Assembly: GCA_028228615.1 (NCBI GenBank)
Contig: JAOJBS010000001.1
Span: 1-64,000, forward strand
Origin: UBA4421 sp028228615
GTDB taxonomy: Bacteria > Pseudomonadota > Gammaproteobacteria > Pseudomonadales > Azotimanducaceae
Direction: 5' to 3'
DNA: 64,000 nucleotides
The translations under genes were made by a program, and so were the position numbers. Shown here piece by piece: positions 27,094-34,485 of the stretch (position 1 is its first letter; each line of letters opens with the position of its first letter). The notes below the pieces were generated by a model. It searched no databases, had not been told where the DNA came from, and worked only from the letters and a program-made list of their open reading frames with translations.

Positions 27094-27510
27094 ATGGAAG
27101 CGTTTTTTACTTTTATCGGCGCGCATCCCCTGTTAGTGGGTGCTTTCGTAGTGTTGCTGGGACTCTTTATCCGTAATGAATCGGGTCGCGGGGGAGCAAC
27201 CATAACAACTCAAGAACTGGTGCGTTTGGTCAATGTGCAAAATGCATTGGTTTTAGACGTGCGCGACAAAGCTGAATTTGCTGAAGGGCATATTGTTGAC
27301 GCAGTGAATATCCCCTACGCAAGTTTAGAAGAAAAGTGGAGCGAGCTTTCTAAGCACAAAGAGCGCCCTATAATTGTGGCCTGCAAAATGGGTCAGCATT
27401 CAGGCACCGCCGGTACGTTGTTGAAGAAAAATGGCTTTGCTAATGTGTCGCGTTTAATGGGCGGCTATGCAGAGTGGCGCGCGCAAAATTTACCCGTAGT
27501 AAAGAGCTAA
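27094..27510 (+). CDS. Membrane-anchored rhodanese-like protein
   Basis: Single rhodanese domain behind an N-terminal membrane segment (LLVGAFVVLLGLFI), as in YibN of other gammaproteobacteria. The domain starts at TTQELVRLVNVQNALVLDVR, and the active-site loop is ACKMGQHSG with the catalytic Cys. It may act as a sulfurtransferase or a redox/insertion accessory at the inner membrane. It lies four bases upstream of secB. In Pseudomonas a glutaredoxin gene sits between the two; it is missing here. Confidence 0.88.
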   Translation: MEAFFTFIGAHPLLVGAFVVLLGLFIRNESGRGGATITTQELVRLVNVQNALVLDVRDKAEFAEGHIVDAVNIPYASLEEKWSELSKHKERPIIVACKMGQHSGTAGTLLKKNGFANVSRLMGGYAEWRAQNLPVVKS

Positions 27511-27514
27511 TTTA

Positions 27515-28048
27515 ATGAGTGAAAGTCAAGATACTGGCGATAATGGTGCGGCCAGCGGCGGCGAGAAAGGCCAAGTGCAATTTCGTATAGAGCGTTTGTT
27601 TTTGAAAGACTCTTCGTTTGAGTCGCCCAATTCTCCCGAAGTATTTATCAAGCAGTGGCGGCCTGAGATCAAGGTAGATATCAATACTCGGGCCAATTCG
27701 TTGGGCGAAGATCTGCAAGAGGTGATTTTAACCGCCACAATAACTGCCACCTTGGACGACGAGATGGTGGGCTTCATTGTTGAGGTTCAACAAGCAGGCA
27801 TTTTCTTGATTCAGGGCGCAGAGCCTGCCCAGCTGAGTCAGATAATTGGCATTGCGTGCCCCAATACGCTGTTCCCTTATTTGCGCGAAAGTATTGATAA
27901 CATGGTGGTGAAAGGCGGTTTTCCTGCTTTGCAATTAGCCCAGGTCAATTTTGAGGCGCTGTATGTTCAAGCCATGCAGGAGCGAGAGCAGCGTGAACAA
28001 GCCGGTAGCGACGGTCAGCAGGACTCTGGAGACGTGACAACACATTGA
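27515..28048 (+). CDS. secB: Protein-export chaperone SecB
   Basis: Tetrameric cytosolic chaperone that keeps exported precursors unfolded and delivers them to SecA. Conserved blocks: FRIERLFLKDSSFESPNSP, QEVILTATITATLDDEM, FLIQGAEPAQLSQIIGIACP and FPYLRESIDNMVVKGGFPAL. Length of 177 residues, with an acidic, Gln-rich tail. It follows the rhodanese gene with a 4-base gap and is probably co-transcribed. A 7-bp hairpin (ACATTGA/TCAATGT) overlaps its stop codon but lacks a T-run. Confidence 0.96.
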   Translation: MSESQDTGDNGAASGGEKGQVQFRIERLFLKDSSFESPNSPEVFIKQWRPEIKVDINTRANSLGEDLQEVILTATITATLDDEMVGFIVEVQQAGIFLIQGAEPAQLSQIIGIACPNTLFPYLRESIDNMVVKGGFPALQLAQVNFEALYVQAMQEREQREQAGSDGQQDSGDVTTH

Positions 28049-28103
28049 GTTCGTTTCAATGTCGCGGCGCTGTGAGGTACGAGGAGTCTGTGTTGCAACG
28101 GCC

Positions 28104-28143
28104 CAGACAAGAACAGACACGAACAGACACGAGCAGATACGTT
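28104..28143. repeat. Short degenerate 10-bp tandem repeat
   Basis: About four copies of the unit CAGACACGAA, two nearly perfect and the outer ones diverged, between secB and the convergent trmL gene. The period of 10 bases matches one helical turn, but no regulator site is recognised. Confidence 0.55.
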
Positions 28144-28216
28144 TCATGCAGGTTAGGGAAGCAAGGTGGGCGTCCGGAGAACTCTGGCGTTAGAGAAAGC
28201 GCTTAGCGCAAGTGGC

Positions 28217-28678
28217 CTAAAGCAGGCCGTCGAAGTTTTGCTGACGCCAACCTTCATACAATGTTATCGCAACAGAATTAGCCAAATTAATGCTGCGCGA
28301 TGTGGCTTGCATGGGGATGCGCAGTTTTTGCTCGTCGCTCAAACTCTCCGCAATACGCGCTGGCAATCCCTTGGTTTCTTGCCCAAATAAAACGGTATCG
28401 TTAGGTAGAAAAGCAATCTCCGCGTAGCTTCTTTTCGCTTTGGTGGTTAAAGCAAACCATCGCGTATCTGCCAAAGCCGTCTGGCATTCCTCGAAATTCT
28501 CGTACAGCGACACCAGCGCCAGTTCGTGATAATCCAGTCCTGCTCTTCTTAGGCGTTTGTCATCCCATTCAAATCCAAATGGTTTTATCAGGTGTAGTTT
28601 TGCGCCTGTGTTGGCGCAAATACGGATGATATTGCCTGTGTTTTGCGGAATTTCAGGCTGATAGAGAACAACATTCAT
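28217..28678 (-). CDS. trmL: tRNA (cytidine(34)-2'-O)-methyltransferase
   Basis: SPOUT-fold enzyme that methylates the wobble ribose of certain leucine tRNAs. MNVVLYQPEIPQNTGNIIR is the N-terminal signature; LFGQETKGLP and SINLANSVAITLYE form the trefoil knot that binds S-adenosylmethionine. Length of 153 residues is standard. It lies downstream of ntrC on the same strand and converges on secB, as in related genomes. Confidence 0.95.
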   Translation of the reverse strand: MNVVLYQPEIPQNTGNIIRICANTGAKLHLIKPFGFEWDDKRLRRAGLDYHELALVSLYENFEECQTALADTRWFALTTKAKRSYAEIAFLPNDTVLFGQETKGLPARIAESLSDEQKLRIPMQATSRSINLANSVAITLYEGWRQQNFDGLL

Positions 28679-28742
28679 GCGCTATTGTAGCGCATTCCTC
28701 AAGGCAACTGCGCGAATATCAAGTGTTCTAGCCAGTAGCTAG

Positions 28743-30131
28743 CTAGTAGTCTAGCTCCTGCATTTTGCGCGTTAGCGTGTTGCGGCCCCAGCCTAATAGC
28801 TCCGCTGCGTCTTTTTTGCGACCGCTGCTTTTTCGCAATGCTGCGTTTATCATCACGCGCTCGAACCGCGGCATCGCAACGTCTAGTACGGGTGTGCCTT
28901 TTGCATCATCGAGCAGTTGTCCAACCCAAAGCTCTAAGCCCGACTCCCAGTCGCTGTTAGTTTTGCCTTCTACGTTTTGTTGTAGTTCTGGAGGCAAGTC
29001 TTCAATCAAAATGACGCGTGAACTGGCCATTACTTGAAGCCATCGGCAGGTATTTTCTAGTTGACGCACATTTCCCGGCCAAGGTAGCAGCGACAAATAC
29101 TCAGAGGTGGCCGCATCTAAACGCTTTGACTCGTCGCCTAATTCAATCGCCGCGTTGTCGAGAAAATGCTGAGCCAACAATGGTATATCCTCGCGGCGCT
29201 CAGAGAGCGCAGGCACATGCACGCGAATGACATTGAGTCGGTGAAAGAGGTCCTCACGGAAGGTGCCTCTTTCTACTAAGGTTTCAAGATTTTGATGTGT
29301 TGCGGCAATTATCCTCACATCTACCTGCACGGATTGGTGGCCGCCTACTCGGTAGAATTCGTTCTCTGCCAGTACCCGCAATAACCGAGTTTGTGCGGAC
29401 GAGGGCATATCGCCGATTTCGTCTAAAAACAATGTGCCGTGATCGGCTTGTTCGAAGCGTCCCATGCGTCGCTGGGTTGCACCGGTAAATGCGCCTTTTT
29501 CGTGGCCGAACAGTTCGCTTTCAATAAGTTCATTGGGAATTGCAGCCACATTGAGCGCAACGAACGGGCCAGTTTGCCTGGGCGAGTGTCGGTGCAATGC
29601 TCTTGCGACCAACTCTTTACCCGACCCTGAAGGCCCGTTAATGAGCACGCTGACGTTGGAAGACGACAAGCGGCCGATTGCTCTAAACACTTCCTGCATG
29701 GCAGGGGCTTTACCAATTATCTCAGTAGGCTCTTCAGGCTTGGCAGTGGCAAGCGGCTCTATTTCTCTGCTGTGCGCTATGGCTCGTTGCACCACGGCTA
29801 CGGCGTCGTCTACATCGAATGGTTTAGGCAAATATTCGAAAGCACCGCGTTCAAAACTGTGCACTGCGCTTTGTAAATCCGAGTGCGCGGTCATCACAAT
29901 GATGGGTACTTCAGGGTGGCTGATCTGTACTTTTTCTAAAAATTCCAAACCCGACGTACCCGGCATTCTGATATCAGTGATGATGGCCAGCGGCGCCTCA
30001 TCATTTAGGTGATGGAGTGCTTGGTCAGCCGTATTAAACGCTGTAATTGGAATGCTAGCTTGGCTTAACGCTCGGTCTAATACCCAGCGAATTGCGCTGT
30101 CATCGTCGATCACCCACACATGTTCGTTCAT
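28743..30131 (-). CDS. ntrC: Nitrogen regulation response regulator NtrC
   Basis: Sigma-54-dependent activator (NR-I). The receiver domain carries the phospho-acceptor Asp in IITDIRMPG; the AAA+ domain has the Walker A GPSGSGKELVARAL, the sigma-54 contact loop EKGAFTGATQ and LFLDEIGDMP; the C-terminus is a Fis-type helix-turn-helix (KKDAAELLGWGRNTLTRKM). Length of 462 residues fits. It overlaps ntrB by four bases. An NtrC-like dyad and a sigma-54 promoter stand upstream of the glutamine synthetase gene of this locus. Confidence 0.97.
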   Translation of the reverse strand: MNEHVWVIDDDSAIRWVLDRALSQASIPITAFNTADQALHHLNDEAPLAIITDIRMPGTSGLEFLEKVQISHPEVPIIVMTAHSDLQSAVHSFERGAFEYLPKPFDVDDAVAVVQRAIAHSREIEPLATAKPEEPTEIIGKAPAMQEVFRAIGRLSSSNVSVLINGPSGSGKELVARALHRHSPRQTGPFVALNVAAIPNELIESELFGHEKGAFTGATQRRMGRFEQADHGTLFLDEIGDMPSSAQTRLLRVLAENEFYRVGGHQSVQVDVRIIAATHQNLETLVERGTFREDLFHRLNVIRVHVPALSERREDIPLLAQHFLDNAAIELGDESKRLDAATSEYLSLLPWPGNVRQLENTCRWLQVMASSRVILIEDLPPELQQNVEGKTNSDWESGLELWVGQLLDDAKGTPVLDVAMPRFERVMINAALRKSSGRKKDAAELLGWGRNTLTRKMQELDY

Positions 30132-31246
30132 TTGCTGTTTCCTATATCTTGTATTTTGTTCGCCGACGGGGAGAACGGTAAAAATATTGAGAAGGTTGTA
30201 GTGCCAGTTTTGCTGGCCACTTGTACCGATCCCTCATGCCGACTAATTATGTTCTGAGTAATAGACAGTCCCAGCCCCGAGCCATTGGCGCGGGTACTGA
30301 TCATCGGGAAAAATATTTGTTCTAGGAACTTCGCCTCGATACTTGGGCCATTGTTGGATATGTCCAGTTGCAACACCGACTTATGACGCTTGTTACCAAT
30401 AGTGAACTGGCGGTTGACCCTAGTCTTAATAGATATTTTGGGGCTATTTGTGTCGCCCAATGCTTCACATGCATTGCGGGCAATATTCAACACCGATTGG
30501 ATCAACTGGTCTTGGTCGCCTTCCACGGTGGGTAGGCTTGGGTCGTAGTCGCGAATCCAGGTTATGTTTGGGCCAAATTCCACTTTAAGGATACTGATTG
30601 CTCTGTCTGCAACTTCGGCAATGATGATTGGTTTCATCGTTAACGGCTGCCACGGGCCCAGCATACGGTCGACCAAATCGCGCAGGCGGTCTGCCTCGGC
30701 AATAATAATTTGCGTGTATTCTTGCAGCTCCTCGCTGGGTAATGCTCTGTCTAGCAGCTGGGCTGCGCCTCTAATGCCGCCAAGTGGGTTTTTCACCTCA
30801 TGGGCAAGGCCGCGAATGAGATTGCGGGTGGTTTCTTGTTGAGATTCTAAGGAACTATTTTGGCTTATGGCGTTAAGCCTGCTGGTGGGGTGCATTTCTA
30901 GTAGCAAACCCCTTGGCGATTCAAATTTTGTGACGGTGAGGTCAATGCGTTCGACCAGGCTCTCGGGCAGTTGCAGGTGAATATCTCTGGCGGTGAACGG
31001 TTGACCGTTGTCTAAGGCCGCTTGTAATGAATTGATCAGTTCATCAGATTTGAGAATAAACTGATCCAAAGAATCGCCGCTGATTTGAGCGGCTGAAACA
31101 TGCAACAAACTCTCTGCTGAAGCATTAACAAGACGCACGCGCAAATCTTCATCGAGAAGTATGACTGCGGTAATCAAGCTGTCTAAAAGTCCTGCTAATG
31201 CTGGATTTTTCAGAGGCTCTTTGTAGGGCTGTTTTGTTTGATTCAT
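30128..31246 (-). CDS. ntrB: Nitrogen regulation sensor histidine kinase NtrB
   Basis: Cytosolic kinase/phosphatase (NR-II) that phosphorylates NtrC under control of PII. An N-terminal PAS domain (LITAVILLDEDLRVRLVNAS) is followed by the H-box RGLAHEVKNPLGGIRGAAQL with the phosphorylated His, the N-box NIARNACEALG and the G2 box GSGLGLSITQNI. Length of 372 residues is normal. It overlaps ntrC by four bases (ATGA). A 528-base gap separates it from the preceding gene, so it may have its own promoter. Confidence 0.97.
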   Translation of the reverse strand: MNQTKQPYKEPLKNPALAGLLDSLITAVILLDEDLRVRLVNASAESLLHVSAAQISGDSLDQFILKSDELINSLQAALDNGQPFTARDIHLQLPESLVERIDLTVTKFESPRGLLLEMHPTSRLNAISQNSSLESQQETTRNLIRGLAHEVKNPLGGIRGAAQLLDRALPSEELQEYTQIIIAEADRLRDLVDRMLGPWQPLTMKPIIIAEVADRAISILKVEFGPNITWIRDYDPSLPTVEGDQDQLIQSVLNIARNACEALGDTNSPKISIKTRVNRQFTIGNKRHKSVLQLDISNNGPSIEAKFLEQIFFPMISTRANGSGLGLSITQNIISRHEGSVQVASKTGTTTFSIFLPFSPSANKIQDIGNSK

Positions 31247-31774
31247 TGTTTGCTCAGTTGATCTAATTTATCTAGCAATAATTAGGCCGAACCTCTTAGT
31301 TTAGAAAAATAAAAATGGCTACAGGTATAAGTGCTGGTTTTACTTCCCATAACCCCTGTTTGGGTACTTTTTGGAGCAAAATTTGGTCAAAAGTCTATTT
31401 GCAGGGCTGATATTGGCGCTTTGTTATCTGCTGAAATGCCTAGCTCCACCCCTAGTAATGCACCAAATTAGGGCGTGCTCCAAAAAAGGTCAAGTACTAT
31501 CTGAGCAAGAGGCTGAGCAAGAGGCAGATGGACAGGTTAAAGGAGAGGTGGAAGGAGGGTTTGAAGGAGGGCTTGATGTAGAGGATCTGAAGGGGCCGCA
31601 GTCACTAGTTCAAAGAGGCACCCGAAGAAACGCGTAATAAGAAACGCGTAAAGAGAAGCTTGAAGGGCATTTGGCAAAGCCAAAAACAATATCTGCAGAG
31701 TGTTTGCTTGATTGCTTTTTCTGCCTCCAACCTCTTCTGACCAGGGCTTGCGCCACGAAATGTATCTCCAGAAG
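31247..31774. other. 528-base gap between the DUF4124-like gene and ntrB
   Basis: I find no convincing gene. On the - strand, 31500-31580 is a pyrimidine-rich, G-poor tract with repeated CCTCCTTC, the composition expected of a Rho-utilisation site. There is a direct repeat of GAAACGCGTAA near 31629-31651. The ntrB promoter should lie near 31250-31380, but I could not find a convincing -35/-10 or -24/-12 pair. Confidence 0.4.
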
Positions 31775-32434
31775 CTAGCGTCGAATGGATGAGTGCCGCA
31801 GCAAAGTGAAGGTAAGGGGCGGGCTTTGTTGAATTTCTTCCTGGCCCCGGTGCAAAGTGGCCTTGAGTGAGTGGACTCCGCGGTCAACCGCTTGTAGCTG
31901 GAATGTTGAACCTTCACCCGAGGCAACGAACTTGCCGTCTAATAATATTTTGTGCACAAGGCCATCAAATTTCTCAAGGCTCGCGCCTGCCTCCGTCTTT
32001 GGCGCATCAACGTTGATGATGACCTTCAAAGCCCCGGAGTTGCTGCGTATTACGTCACCGTCAGCTGGGCTGATGATGGTGATGGCGTAGGGGTAGTAGG
32101 AGGGCGCGCGGTCTTTTTGCCGCACCCTATCCAGAATTTTGGGGTCGTTATGAGCAACGCTAGATGACGTCAGCGGAGGCGAGACGGTTTCCATTATATT
32201 TATCGGCCCGCTATGAGCAGCTGAAGCCTTAGAAGCAGTAGAGGTAGAAGCAGTAGAACCAGTAGAAGCTGGACAGTTGCGCGAATTTTCCTCCAACTGG
32301 CTGGGCTTGTCAGTGAATTTGCAGCCCAATGCCTGCACGCTAGGCCACCCATTGCCGGTTATTTGCGCATCAACAACGCTGGCACCACTATTATTAGCAA
32401 TGATCAACATCAGGGTCGACGCTAGATGGCGCAA
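31775..32434 (-). CDS. Exported protein resembling the C-terminal part of DUF4124 proteins
   Basis: In related genomes a DUF4124 protein gene stands between glutamine synthetase and ntrB; this one occupies that place. It has a weak signal peptide (LASTLMLIIANNSGASVVDA), a Ser/Thr/Ala low-complexity linker around residues 55-75 (STGSTASTSTASKASAA), and a C-terminal Ig-like module with ITIISPADGDVIRSNSGALK and STFQLQAVDRGVHSLKATL. The start is TTG with GAGGA eight bases upstream. The usual N-terminal W/D/G motif of DUF4124 is weak (NGWPSVQALG). The function is unknown. Confidence 0.7.
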   Translation of the reverse strand: MRHLASTLMLIIANNSGASVVDAQITGNGWPSVQALGCKFTDKPSQLEENSRNCPASTGSTASTSTASKASAAHSGPINIMETVSPPLTSSSVAHNDPKILDRVRQKDRAPSYYPYAITIISPADGDVIRSNSGALKVIINVDAPKTEAGASLEKFDGLVHKILLDGKFVASGEGSTFQLQAVDRGVHSLKATLHRGQEEIQQSPPLTFTLLRHSSIRR

Positions 32435-32659
32435 TGTGGGTGTCCTCTTGAACGGCTTTCTAATGCTGTCTAATTATGCGCATTAAGTCTTTTGCGATGC
32501 AGGGCAATAGCTCAAGCAGCGCTAAGTGTGAGTCATTTAAGCTGTGAGTGGTTTCAGGTGAGCGGTGCGCGCCTTAGTGGGCGTCATTTTTAGTAGGTGC
32601 AGATTACTCGAAAGGGTAGCGGGTCAAACAGCAAAGTGGGTAGGGGTTATGAGTTGGAG

Positions 32660-32690
32660 AAAACCTACACCCTCAGAAGACCTGAGGGTG
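32660..32690 (-). terminator. Intrinsic terminator of the glutamine synthetase gene
   Basis: On the - strand a 9-bp perfect stem (CACCCTCAG/CTGAGGGTG, 32668-32676 with 32682-32690) and a 5-base loop are followed by TAGGTTTTC. It lies 24 bases beyond the end of glnII. The T-run is short, so read-through to the DUF4124-like gene is possible. Confidence 0.65.
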
Positions 32691-32713
32691 CGGGTAGCTG
32701 GATGAATAAGCGG

Positions 32714-33724
32714 TTAAGCCAATCCTTCCTTTGTGGTCTTCACAATCGCTGCAGCCACTTTGTATGGATCTGCGTTTGAAGCCGTTCTTCTGTCTTCCAA
32801 ACGTCCTACCCAGCCATCTGTGTGCGTAGTAATTGGAATACGGATAGATGCGCCTCTATCAGAAATACCATAGCTGAACTGATCAATAGACTGTGTCTCG
32901 TGCTTACCCGTTAGGCGTTGGTCGTTCTCTGCGCCATAAACACTCATGTGTCTTTGAATGTTGCGGCCAAAGCTCTCACAAATCTTGGTGAAAGTTTCTT
33001 CTTTGCCTGATGTACGCATTGCTTCGTTTGAGAAGTTTGCGTGCATGCCAGAGCCGTTCCAGTCTGTGTCGCCAAGTGGCTTAGGGTGCCAATTGATAAC
33101 ATAGCCAAACTTCTCGCCAGTACGTTCTAGTAGGTAACGTGCAATCCATGTTTCGTCGCCCGCTTGCTTAGCGCCTTTAGCGAAAACTTGGAATTCCCAC
33201 TGTCCTGCTGCTACTTCAGCGTTAATGCCTTCTACGTTGAGGCCTGCTTCTAAGCAAATATCAAAATGCTCTTCTACACAGTCGCGGCCAAAAGTATTAG
33301 CAGCGCCTACGGAGCAGTAATAAGGGCCTTGAGCTGCTGGGAATCCACCGTGTGGGAAGCCGGGAGGCAAGTTAGTGTCTGGATCCCACAAGAAATATTC
33401 TTGTTCAAAGCCGAACCAAAAATCATCGTCGTCGTCGTCGATGGTGGCGCGTCCGTTGGAAACGTGTGGCGTACCGTCTGCGTTAAGTACTTCGGTCATT
33501 ACCAAGTAGGCGTTTTGACGGTCTGGGTCTGGATAGATCGCCACTGGCTTCAGTAGGCAATCAGAATCACCGCCCTCAGCTTGTTCTGTTGAGCTGCCGT
33601 CGAAAGACCACATTGGGCATTCTTCTAGAGTGCCGCCGAAGTTTTCGCGTACCTGTGTTTTGCTGCGCAGGCTTTGTGTAGGTTGATAGCCGTCCAGCCA
33701 GATGTATTCAAGTTTAGATTTCAT
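32714..33724 (-). CDS. glnII: Type II (eukaryote-like) glutamine synthetase
   Basis: Makes glutamine from glutamate, ammonia and ATP. This is GSII, not the usual enterobacterial GSI: 336 residues instead of about 470, the opening LEYIWLDGYQPTQSLRSKT, MWSFDGSSTEQAEGGDSD, DWNGSGMHANFSNEAMR and GKHETQSIDQFSYGISDRGA are GSII hallmarks. It lacks the adenylylation-site tyrosine region of GSI, so GlnE control should not apply. An acidic DDDDDDF insertion stands near residue 100. It occupies the glnA place upstream of ntrBC. A consensus sigma-54 promoter and an NtrC dyad lie upstream. Confidence 0.95.
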   Translation of the reverse strand: MKSKLEYIWLDGYQPTQSLRSKTQVRENFGGTLEECPMWSFDGSSTEQAEGGDSDCLLKPVAIYPDPDRQNAYLVMTEVLNADGTPHVSNGRATIDDDDDDFWFGFEQEYFLWDPDTNLPPGFPHGGFPAAQGPYYCSVGAANTFGRDCVEEHFDICLEAGLNVEGINAEVAAGQWEFQVFAKGAKQAGDETWIARYLLERTGEKFGYVINWHPKPLGDTDWNGSGMHANFSNEAMRTSGKEETFTKICESFGRNIQRHMSVYGAENDQRLTGKHETQSIDQFSYGISDRGASIRIPITTHTDGWVGRLEDRRTASNADPYKVAAAIVKTTKEGLA

Positions 33725-33874
33725 ATTTTAAGATCTCCTTTTATATGTGTATCAGCGCTAGTTAAGAATTGCCGAGTGCAAACGCAAATCGACTCGCGAA
33801 ACTCATCGAGGCTGATCCCGCTGAATTGCTCTTTGTCTTATCGTCTCTCGATCTCTTTTTCTATCGGAACGAAA

Positions 33875-33889
33875 GCAAGATATGTGCCA
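33875..33889 (-). promoter_or_regulatory. Sigma-54 (-24/-12) promoter of glnII
   Basis: On the - strand the sequence TGGCACATATCTTGC is an exact match to the TGGCAC-N5-TTGC consensus, with the required GG-N10-GC spacing. Transcription would start about 12 bases downstream, leaving a leader of roughly 140 bases before the glnII ATG at 33724. Confidence 0.85.
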
Positions 33890-33950
33890 TTCGTTGCAAT
33901 GGTCAAAGGCACCGTGTGTCAGCGCTTATAATCAGCGCCCACCAGTGTTC

Positions 33951-33965
33951 GCACCATAATAGTGC
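33951..33965. promoter_or_regulatory. NtrC binding site upstream of glnII
   Basis: GCACCATAATAGTGC is a near-perfect dyad of the form GCAC-N7-GTGC, matching the NtrC consensus TGCACC-N-GGTGCA. It lies about 62 bases upstream of the -24 element on the glnII strand, a normal enhancer distance. Only one strong site is seen. Confidence 0.75.
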
Positions 33966-34485
33966 AGATACTTTCGTGCGCGATTTCTACGCGTTATTCT
34001 GGTGCATACGCCACGGAGAAACAATTCCAAAGTGCAGTTTGTTTTCCTCAAACCCTGCATTTAGTGCTGCCAATCGCCATTTAGGGCCAGTTCGGGACCG
34101 AATGAGGAGTTTTGAACCCAAAATTCGGCGTTTGCAGACCGTTTGTGAATTTTCTCAAAGCTGCAGGTTTAAGATTTGCTGCTGACTTTGCCTAAATCAG
34201 GTTGTGTAACCTACCCATTTAATCGGTGCGTTGAATCGCCCCATCATTAAAACGCCATGGAATTAAAGAAGATGAGATATTAGGGAGACAGTCGTGCGGA
34301 CTTCCTCCATAATCGCCGCCTTCTGTTGTCCCACAACGATTTTCTATTACTCTAAAGCTGGGCTTTTGCCCAATTTGCGCTTTGTCGCATGTTGGCTAGC
34401 CGAATACTTTTGTAGTTTCAGGAAGGTGGTTGATTGCGGTTGAATTGATCTGCATTGCCCAAATTTTAAGAGGAACTTTCGTCCC
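33966..34485. other. Intergenic region upstream of typA
   Basis: No gene is seen. The stretch separates the glnII control region from the divergent typA gene. A promoter for typA must lie at the right end, but I find no clear -35/-10 pair. AGAGGA at about 34470 is the typA ribosome site. Confidence 0.4.

Noticed and set aside
28104..28143. CRISPR-like array
   Set aside because: Four degenerate 10-bp units with no spacers; a simple tandem repeat.
29464..30012. 182-codon + strand frame opposite ntrC
   Set aside because: Antisense shadow of ntrC, Ser-rich with no domain.
31455..31480. NtrC-type site upstream of ntrB (GCACCAAATTAGGGCGTGC)
   Set aside because: The spacing between GCAC and GTGC is 11 instead of 7, and no sigma-54 promoter lies near it.
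31371..31637. 88-codon + strand frame with a hydrophobic start and Glu/Gly-rich tail
   Set aside because: No ribosome site; the Glu/Gly-rich tail simply reads the purine-rich repeat tract of the gap before ntrB.
31537..31926. 129-codon - strand frame overlapping the DUF4124-like gene
   Set aside because: It is in another frame of a gene with better support and has no recognisable domain.
33769..34185. 138-codon + strand frame upstream of glnII
   Set aside because: It overlaps the sigma-54 promoter and the NtrC dyad, has only a TTG start without ribosome site, and a Cys/Arg-rich composition unlike a protein family.
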